Assembly: GCA_013995675.1 (NCBI GenBank)
Contig: VWRR01000003.1
Location: forward strand, 780,004-844,003
Direction: 5' to 3'
DNA: 64,000 bases
DNA from: Cyanidiococcus yangmingshanensis
Lineage: Eukaryota > Rhodophyta > Bangiophyceae > Cyanidiales > Cyanidiaceae
The position numbers and the translations under genes are program-made. Shown here one piece after another: positions 56,732 to 64,000 of the stretch. Each line of letters starts with the position of its first letter. Position 1 is the first letter of the stretch. A model generated the notes under the pieces. It worked only from the letters and a program-made list of their open reading frames with translations. It was not told the origin of the DNA and searched no databases.

Positions 56732-57640
56732 CTATGATGCTTTCTGTTTTGGCGATGATGGCTTTGCTATCGGCGATGATGCCCGCTTTTGGTTGGAGCG
56801 CCGGCTTGCAGCGTTCAAATGCCTCGTTCGCTGTTTGAGCATATGACTGTAGAGAAACGGAAGTCCTGGAATATATCCTAGCAGGGCAATACTGCAGAAC
56901 AGGCTAAAATCAAAAGCAAAGTTCCAACGATTTGGCATGTTGATCTGCAGAAAGTTTGTCTCTCGAATAAGGGGTAGCGCTCTAAGAACCGACCATATTT
57001 CAGCACTAACGCCAATCGGATACAGCACCAGGAACATGGAATACCGCAGCCAGGTAAGCCAGGTTGGAACTAGTTCATGGACTGAGAGCAAGCCACCGCT
57101 TGCCATACTGCCGTACGACAAGACTGTAAAATAGGCATAGCGCACAACCTCTGTGGCGGACCAGGCCGAGAGCAGTGCCAGGTATCCGCTGTTTGCGGTC
57201 TGCGCGATTGAAGAGGCAAAACGTGCTATCGTGAACCAGAGCACAAAAAGGCGAGAGCAAATTTGGAGGGCCGTTGTGCTCGGCGAAGCACGAACCCACC
57301 CCAGCAAAGCATGCACGAGTTCCAAAACTGTGACAGTCTGGAACACGAGAAGCAGCTTCAAGGTGGAGCCCAAAAGATGCGCCTCAAACCTCTGCCAGTT
57401 GCTGTCTCCGAAACCCAATAGTACCTTGAGTGGGGGTGGTGACCACCAGCCCAAGAGTACGTAGCTTGAGCACTGCACGACCGGCAGTCGAAGCAGCGAG
57501 CCAAGGTTGTTACCGGCGGGCCCTGAAAAACACAACTCTTTCCAGAAACGGCCCACCTGAACCATAAGCTCCATGAAAATCCAGGTCCAACCACCGAAGA
57601 GCGCAGCGTTGTATAGAAAAAGCCAGGTCTTCACGGACAT
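56732..57640 (-). CDS. PHS1: 3-hydroxyacyl-CoA dehydratase (PHS1/PAS2/HACD)
   Basis: ER membrane enzyme for the third step of very-long-chain fatty acid elongation (dehydrates 3-hydroxyacyl-CoA to trans-2-enoyl-CoA). 302 residues from ATG 57640; the open frame to 57793 starts only with GTG. Matches: LYNAALFGGWTWIF; FQTVTVLELVHALLGWVRAS; WSATEVVRYAYFTV; RYSMFLVLYPIGVSAE with the catalytic Tyr and Glu seven residues apart; and NRWNFAFDFSLF. The tail ends in a lysine-rich stretch, as expected for ER residents. The frame is intact. It is the last conserved gene before the subtelomere. Confidence 0.93.
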   Translation of the reverse strand: MSVKTWLFLYNAALFGGWTWIFMELMVQVGRFWKELCFSGPAGNNLGSLLRLPVVQCSSYVLLGWWSPPPLKVLLGFGDSNWQRFEAHLLGSTLKLLLVFQTVTVLELVHALLGWVRASPSTTALQICSRLFVLWFTIARFASSIAQTANSGYLALLSAWSATEVVRYAYFTVLSYGSMASGGLLSVHELVPTWLTWLRYSMFLVLYPIGVSAEIWSVLRALPLIRETNFLQINMPNRWNFAFDFSLFCSIALLGYIPGLPFLYSHMLKQRTRHLNAASRRSNQKRASSPIAKPSSPKQKAS

Positions 57641-60626
57641 GGCTTCCAGGACAGCGTGTTGTAGAGCCCTGCCGCCAGGTACCCAAGTTGACGATGCCAG
57701 CGGCGAGCCCGCGGTGTCAGAGACCCATTGGTGGCGCTTCGAACATGCGCCCTGCTGCTTTGGTCCACGAAAGACTGTTTTGTGGGGAGCCACCGAGCGG
57801 CAGTAACAATGATATTGCGTAGGGTACTGCGAAACTGAACTTTTCTACGGCTCCAGGTGAGCATTGCTCTTTTCCAAGAGGACAATCTTGAGTTCTGCTT
57901 GGAGCGCCTCTAAATTGGAAGAATTCGATAAATTTTTTTAAAGATTGAGGACGCTGCCGGAGTCATTGAGTATGTTCTAGACTCATTCGTTAGCTCAAGT
58001 TGCATGTCCAAAAATTGACTACGATGAGCTCATATAGAATCCCCGATAGCTGCTTTTGCTTTTTTGCTTGCGTATGCTGCTGCTTCTGCTCGTTGCTTGG
58101 TAGAGGTAATTGAGGGATTCTTATCGAATCGTGCCAGAGCACGTCTAGTGCAACAAGCATAAATGAGCTCCTGCAGCACCTAAAAGACAAACATGAATTT
58201 GATAACTAGTCCTGTGTGGATGACTAATGAAAACCCAGGATTTGCGGTACTTTCCTGAGAGCAAGGATACACGTTAGGGTTCTACATACAGGGGAGAAGA
58301 ATCCATGATCTTACGAGAGTATCAATCATATGAGGGTACTATGGACTGCGCTGAGGTCGGTAGCTGGAAACAGCACCGTAGCTGGCAAGCACTAGCGCGC
58401 TCCAACAAAAAGAGTCGTTCCTAGCTCGCACCCTGCAAGAGAGCAAGTCGGAAAGAATCCAATTAAAACAGTTTTCTGGCACTAGCTATTAAAAAGATTC
58501 TAGAAAATTATCTTCTCTCAAAGACAGAAAACACATGTCATCCAAAAGGTAAATAGTAATCTAAAATCCAGATGAATGCAGCGTGACCTTGGATAAACAT
58601 GTTATGCACTGCTGATGCGGACGCTATGCCCCAGTGCACTAGCAGAGATCGCGAGACGGAAACCCATGAACGCAGCTCAGATAAGTGGATACAAACTCTG
58701 ATTCTAAAAGAATCAGGCTTCAGCACCACTTTGGCTATTGTATAACAACCGACAGAGCCCTTGGAAAACAACGATGTACACTAATAGGCGATGTGCTTCA
58801 CACGGTCGCTTTCAAGAAAGTTTGGAGTATCTCAGCGCTGCTCCGGGAGAAATCGATACTACTCTCAGATGTGTACACATATTCAGCAGGTTGAAAAAAA
58901 TGCATCGGTATACGAAAATTCCAGGACAGACGCTGCAGCAAAAGCACACATCCTGCAAGCTCATTCAAGCATAGCTCCCGAGGAGGGAGGAGACAACTCT
59001 GGCAGAGCAGCATCCACATAAAGTTGGTTCAGCTAGATATTTACAGACCACAGTGACCAATTTATCTCCATCTACTGCTTCATATCCGATAAGGAAGTCG
59101 CACAACTGATGTATGCACTTGTTAAGCACCGTGCATAGAAGGCGTGCGAGAACGTATCTGCATTGGCGAACCTGTCTTACAACATGAGCAATCAGATCGC
59201 GCTCGAGTCCGCAATGCATGATGCCGCCAGAAATAGTAATTCGTCAGCAGGAGGGTACGTGTCAAGCAGCCTCGCAGCTATTTCTGTCTGCGCAAGTCCC
59301 TGGCGTACCTGTGTACCTGAACTATAGCAGCACATTTGATCCGCAAGTAGCAGCAATGGCAGAGAAATTGAGGCCAATCGAGCTACGATGGACGCAAGGA
59401 GCTGGAACCTAACCCACACAGACACAATGAAAATACAACAAGGGAGAAATAGACTGCTAAAATAGAATGCACGGGGAGTGACACACGTAAGAGGCACAAC
59501 ACAAAAGCTTGAAAACGTAGGTTAGAACTCGAGAATATTTTGAAGAGGGTTGAATTCGAAGAAACACCGGAGGAAAACATGGATTTCTTCAACTTCAATC
59601 AAAGCTCCTTAAAATGAATATGGGTTCGAGGAAGCCCCAAATTAAAACCGATTGAAGTAATCAGATATACTACCAAAGGCATTCCACAGAGAATTCGGGC
59701 AAGACGATGTGCGGCATTTCTGTATTCTAGAGGCGACTAGTCATGTCCAAGCTGAGGCAGCGAGCATCCAAAGCCGTAATAGGAAACCAAGAAGACGAAA
59801 TAAAACTGATCGGAGGAGGCTAAAGACGACTGTAATTGGACAAGGCAACGGCATGTATCCAAAGACGTGGCAAGGGCCTAGATATTGATGAGAATGATAA
59901 AATAGCGGCCCAAGACAAATCTAACATAACAACAGGGCAACAAACAGCCCTTTGTAAAAGCACTCACTGGATCTTAGGCCAGAAGAAGAAATATCACAGG
60001 AACCGACCCAGCAGAATTGATACCGAACAAAAAAACAAGAGGCACCATTCATCCCAAAGAAGTTGCAATGGATGCAACAGTGAAAGGAAAACTGTAACGT
60101 TATGTGCTACGGCAAAAAAGGGTACTCGAATGAAGAAGGCAAGATGAGGGTGAGTTTGAGTTATATGACGCATGGCTTGAATGGATGAAATGAGGTGACC
60201 AAGGTGGGAAAGGTTGGGATTGCATTACCAGCCCTGGTGAGTCTCAGTCACTTACGACTGCTGGCAGCTGCAGTGGTGTTCGAAAGTGCAGATCTACCAA
60301 TCACGGCCCAAATCAGATGACTTTTATTCAGAGATCTGGCCGAGAAACTTGTGCTTAATTGCGATACAGCTCCGGACAAGCCTTGTCAGGAGCCAACAAA
60401 ATCGAGCTGTTTGCGCCACAAAGACGATCCCGCTGAGCATTTGTTGGCTGCAAATGAGCGTCTGATATCAGAGGATTCTGCTCTGGATACTTCTCAGGTG
60501 GCAATGCATATACCGGTCCATAAAGATCGTTAGCTTCCATACCGAACCGATGTGCTGGATCAGCGTGGGTACTTTACCGAGCAGGCGAAGCGGTACCACT
60601 GCAGGATCGCCAAGGTCTTCAATAGC
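57641..60626. other. Subtelomeric A-rich, gene-free region
   Basis: From about 57900 the base composition shifts: the plus strand becomes rich in A, and open frames are short and unmatched. I see no rRNA or tRNA. Sequence at 60351-60626 may be an extension of the decayed gene next to it. Confidence 0.6.
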
Positions 60627-61301
60627 CGGCGCGACAGCATGGAGGAGTCTACTCGATCCATAGAATCGCCCAAGAATGTTCTACCGACGATGTCGGATGG
60701 TTCCATGAAGCGGAATTCTATGCAAGAAATACCAAAAAGACGCAGAAACCCTCGGCGCTGCTCGGTGCTATTTTGCAAGTCGAAAATGTACCGAGCAGAT
60801 TATCGAACGAAGAGATCGACATATCTAGTGAACCGATCTCTATGACGGCAGGTCTCTCGGGTGGTGTATCCCCGAAGCTTTCATCTTTGTATCATGCGAT
60901 CTACGACGAAGCGGAACCGATTCCTGGCGGCGAAATATATCTCGGCGATGAATCGGAGATGCGTACACGACACCCGCGACGCTGCCCTGGAGCGGAGGCG
61001 CAGTAGTCTCGCGATCTGGGTTAGAGGTACGCTCGAGCGCTCACAGACACGGCCCTTGTCCCGGTTGTGGAGGCTGTGACCGGTTCCGTCTCGTCGACAA
61101 GCAGGGACCGGCCCCTTTATATGCTCTGCCGACGGCAGAGAACTTGCACACGATCCTCGCTACGGCGCTCGCCCGGGTGAACGCCGTGATTGAAGACCTG
61201 CACGCCAACGGCTCACGCGGAGCGAGGCCTCGCTGCTGGAAATAGCCGTTAAGCTTTCACGAGACCTCAACGACGGAGAGGAGACACCATGCGGGTCCTG
61301 A
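60627..61301 (+). pseudogene. Decayed bacterial-type gene overlapping the monooxygenase start
   Basis: Three open stretches in successive frames read like one protein. 60627-61006 contains KPSALLGAILQVENVPSRLS and DEAEPIPGGEIYLGDES. 60952-61245 contains HGPCPGCGGCDRFRLVDKQG and ALPTAENLHTILATALARVN. About 61215-61301 ends in SEASLLEIAVKLSRDLNDGE. The last stop (61299-61301) overlaps the ATG of the next gene (61289) in a different frame, a layout typical of bacterial operons. No ATG start and no family are recognised. The C-x2-C-x2-C cluster might bind metal. Either mutational decay or assembly indels explain the frame changes. Confidence 0.5.
61275..61283 (+). promoter_or_regulatory. Shine-Dalgarno-like sequence
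   Basis: GGAGAGGAG, five bases before the ATG at 61289. It is a textbook bacterial ribosome binding site in spacing and sequence. It should not work in a eukaryotic nucleus, so it points to bacterial ancestry of the gene that follows. Confidence 0.6.
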
Positions 61302-62575
61302 TTATCGGTGCCGGTACTGGGGGCTTGGCCATGGCTCACAAGCTTAAACAAGCGGGTATCGGGGTCTCGGTATTCGAGCGCGATACCGTTCCCAACGCGG
61401 ACACCGGCGGCTACCGGGTTGGAATCAGTCCCGCCGGAAGTCGGGCACTGAAAGCCTGCGTACCGCCCGACCTCTACGAACTGTTCGTGGCAACCAGTGC
61501 CCGCGCGCCGCAGAACATGACCATGTATACCGAACAGTTCTCCAGACTCCTGCGTTTCGATCTGGATTCTGGAATAGCGGACGGGGAAAGGAACGTTATC
61601 CGCCAAACCCTCCGTCGGGTGCTGTTGCGGGGTCTCGAACGCGAGGTCGACTTTGGTAAATGCCTCCTGCGCTACGAGACAAATGTAGACGGGACCGTGA
61701 ACGCTTATTTCGAGGACGGCAGCCATGCCAACGGTGACGTTCTCGTCGGAGCGGACGGCACAGGTTCAGCTGTGCGCAGGCAAAGGCTGCCCGATGCTAG
61801 ACTCGAAGACACCGGTATGGCTTCATTCGGCGGCAAGCTGCCTGCGAGCCCCGAAATCCGGGCGCTGCTGACACCTGCCATACTCCAAGGCATGTCCATG
61901 ATCCTAGCACCTGGGGGCTTTGGCGCCATTATCCATTCTTTGGATTTCTCAAACCAGCGGGCTGATCACCATTTTGTCAATCGCTGGCCAGATTTTGTAG
62001 ATGCACTCGACGACAGTATCGGCTGGGGCCTTTGGGGTGCTCGGCAGAACTTCCCACAAGATCCAGATGGATTGAACGGAGAAGCACTTCAGCAGTTGGG
62101 ACTGGTAGTCACGCGCAACTGGGCGCCGCAGATGCGAGAATTAATCGGCAGAACGGACCCCGTGACGATCGCTTCAGTCCGGGTAAGGACCTCCATCCCA
62201 GCATCACCGTGGGAGAGCTCATGCGTCACGATGCTCGGCGACGCCATCCATACCATGACTCCCGGGCGTGGTGCCGGCGCCAACACCGCCCTGCGCGATG
62301 CTGCCCTGCTCGGGGACTTGCTGATCGAAGCCGATCGAGGAAAACGATCGATGGTGGAGGCAATCCGAGACTACGAGGCGGAGATGCTTCGCTACAGTGC
62401 CGAAGCGGTTCGGGAGTCCAAGAAACAGATGGACGGGAAGGCCCTGATCCATCGACCGCTCATCGGCAACGTCCAGCTTGCTCTGATGCGATGTGCGATG
62501 CGAACCATTGACATCGTTCCCCCGCTAAAGCGGCGTGCTCTGGAGAAAATCATGCGGGTGCGGGGAGAGAACTGA
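61289..62575 (+). CDS. Bacterial-type FAD-dependent monooxygenase (PHBH fold)
   Basis: Class A flavoprotein monooxygenase/oxidoreductase, 428 residues, intact frame from ATG 61289. The dinucleotide-binding motif is at residues 7-12 in RVLIIGAGTGGLAMAHKLKQ. The DG motif is VLVGADGTGSAVRR near residue 150. The FAD/ribityl motif is MLGDAIHTMTPGRGAGANTA near 315. Enzymes of this group hydroxylate or oxidise aromatic or polyketide-like substrates with NAD(P)H and O2; the substrate is unknown. The sequence resembles enzymes of soil bacteria such as actinobacteria and Chloroflexi rather than algal squalene or zeaxanthin epoxidases. There is no transit peptide. It sits alone in the subtelomere with a bacterial-style RBS, so recent horizontal transfer is likely. 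Expression in the alga is unproven. Confidence 0.9.
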   Translation: MRVLIIGAGTGGLAMAHKLKQAGIGVSVFERDTVPNADTGGYRVGISPAGSRALKACVPPDLYELFVATSARAPQNMTMYTEQFSRLLRFDLDSGIADGERNVIRQTLRRVLLRGLEREVDFGKCLLRYETNVDGTVNAYFEDGSHANGDVLVGADGTGSAVRRQRLPDARLEDTGMASFGGKLPASPEIRALLTPAILQGMSMILAPGGFGAIIHSLDFSNQRADHHFVNRWPDFVDALDDSIGWGLWGARQNFPQDPDGLNGEALQQLGLVVTRNWAPQMRELIGRTDPVTIASVRVRTSIPASPWESSCVTMLGDAIHTMTPGRGAGANTALRDAALLGDLLIEADRGKRSMVEAIRDYEAEMLRYSAEAVRESKKQMDGKALIHRPLIGNVQLALMRCAMRTIDIVPPLKRRALEKIMRVRGEN

Positions 62576-63895
62576 CGCGGTGATGGACGAGAGGAGGCTT
62601 ACAGAAACCAAGAAAACTGCCAAAGGTGAAGTTGTATTCCTTGAAGTCGTGTGCTCGATAACTAGAATACGGCTGGCTCGGAGCGCCTTTACGGAAGCGG
62701 AATCCGAAGATAATGTAATATCAATCAGCAAAGAAGCCTGGGATCATTAATTCAACGACGAACCCATGATAAAAACATACAGCAACGGCACTGGAAGTAT
62801 AACAAAATAAGTGGAGTCATACAACCAGTCTATAAATTCGTTCTGAAAGCTCAGGGTCAAAGAACGACAAGATAATTCATACCCGCGAACAAACTCTATG
62901 AAACAGATAGAAAAACGGCTAAACTCACCAACAAGAGCATATGGTCTGGGATGGATCAGATTGCAGACTCGAATGTTAAAAAACGATCCTGCCTTAAAAA
63001 GAAAAAGTCGTAAAGATAAAGGAAAAAATGAAACGTAGTGAAAACATCAAAGAAGTACTGGAGCAAAATCATTAATGGGTCATGCGCAAATCCAAGTTGT
63101 CCTTCCATGTTTGTTGCGAGCTCGGCAAGACCGAACTCCGACAAAAATTTTCGTCTCAAATAAAGAGACATCCCATAGACTTCAATAGAACAAAAAAAAT
63201 GCCAAATAAAAAAACCGGGCTACAATAAGAATTTCAGTACCATAGGCACAAAATCATTGGCAAGCATAGAGTCTACAAAAACAAGCAAGAAAAAAAAGGC
63301 TTACTAAGAGCAATGTCGTTCAACAAGCACTAAATTCAATATAATGAGAGTTCGCATCATAAGACGATTCACAGTAATCGTGATCAATGACAGTACAGAA
63401 AGCATCGACAAACAGCCTGAAAGCATACAGAAAAAACCAAAAGAAGTCATTGAGGAAACCAGCGATATAATCGTAAACTGGATATTAAAACCAGAAAACG
63501 AAGATGATGCACGATAACTACGCGGCTTCTAGCTCATCAAAGAAAAAACCAAAAAAGGAAGCGATGACAAGCATGCGTACCTCGAACGACGACAATCAAA
63601 AAATGCCTACAGGGTGGAGTACAAAAAAGTGACCGCTCAGTAAAAACAAACAAGCACAAACCAAGAATAAAAAAAAAATGAAAAAAAACCAAAACAACTC
63701 GAGAGAAAACAACTCCAGAAAAAAAACAGGCCAGAACGAACAGCAGAAAACCAAAAAAATATTCGATACGCATTAAATCAAACCAAACAAAAAATGGTTG
63801 TTGGCGACAATAAAAAGCGAGAAGGACGAAAAAAAATATGACAATTGTAAGTGGGCCTAGCAAAGATGTTGAGTGCAAGGAACTCCAGAAAATTT
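62576..63895. other. Telomere-proximal A-rich spacer
   Basis: Strongly A-rich, T-poor plus strand with many A-runs (for example 63520-63840). Only short meaningless frames are present. No gene, tRNA or helicase-type subtelomeric ORF is seen. Confidence 0.7.
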
Positions 63896-64000
63896 GGGGA
63901 ATGGGGAATGGGGGGAAGGGGGGGAATGGGGGGAATGGGGGGAATGGGGGGAATGGGGGGAATGGGGGAATGGGGGGAATGGGGGAATGGGGGGAATGGG
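63896..64000 (+). repeat. Telomeric repeat, unit AATGGGGGG
   Basis: About eleven units of AAT plus a G-run, mostly six Gs but varying from four to seven, with irregular units at the inner edge. The G-rich strand points 5'-3' toward the window end, as required for a right-hand telomere. The unit is the one known from Cyanidioschyzon merolae. Confidence 0.95.

Noticed and set aside
57900-60626. CRISPR array, rRNA unit or transposon in the subtelomere
   Set aside because: No regularly spaced repeats, no rRNA-like conserved blocks and no terminal inverted repeats or transposase motifs were found by reading.

Overview
The window is the end of a eukaryotic nuclear chromosome. Its last ~105 bases are a tandem AATGGGGGG repeat with the G-rich strand running toward base 64000. 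That is the telomere unit known from the unicellular red alga Cyanidioschyzon merolae. Other features fit a cyanidialean red alga: about half GC, dense and intron-poor genes, plastid-type nuclear genes (SQD1, SQD2, a NusG-like factor, an RseP-type site-2 protease) and a TOR kinase. I read it as C. merolae or a very close relative.

Layout, left to right: Nup43-like nucleoporin (+); plastid-type site-2 protease (-); RFC1 (+); a CCCH zinc-finger protein with a membrane C-terminus (+); a DNMT3-like DNA methyltransferase with ADD-like and PHD fingers (-); a NusG/KOW protein with a SAP-like tail (-); an AP-1/2 beta-adaptin (+); the four-RRM nucleolar protein RBM28/Nop4 (+); TOR (-); an unrecognised coiled-coil protein (-); SQD2 (+); glucose-6-phosphate dehydrogenase (-); SQD1 (-); an ethanolamine/choline kinase (+); Ubc13 (+); an SLC4-type anion transporter (+); a membrane J-protein (-); and a 3-hydroxyacyl-CoA dehydratase (-). 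From ~57.9 kb the sequence becomes A-rich and mostly gene-free. It is interrupted at ~60.6-62.6 kb by a GC-richer island with an intact bacterial-type FAD monooxygenase that still has a Shine-Dalgarno-like sequence. A decayed gene sits upstream and its stop overlaps the monooxygenase start.

Functionally, SQD1 and SQD2, the two steps of plastid sulfolipid synthesis, lie within 5 kb of each other. An ethanolamine/choline kinase and an acyl-CoA elongation enzyme are nearby. The rest is core machinery: replication, nuclear pore, rRNA processing, vesicle coats, ubiquitin and growth control.

A major caveat: at least seven clearly homologous genes (Nup43, RFC1, beta-adaptin, RBM28, TOR, G6PD, SQD1) change reading frame by one base, several exactly at a homopolymer run. 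This looks like indel error in the assembly rather than biology. I give whole-gene spans and mark the breaks. Starts are placed at ATG codons; several longer open frames begin only with TTG or GTG, which I did not accept as starts.
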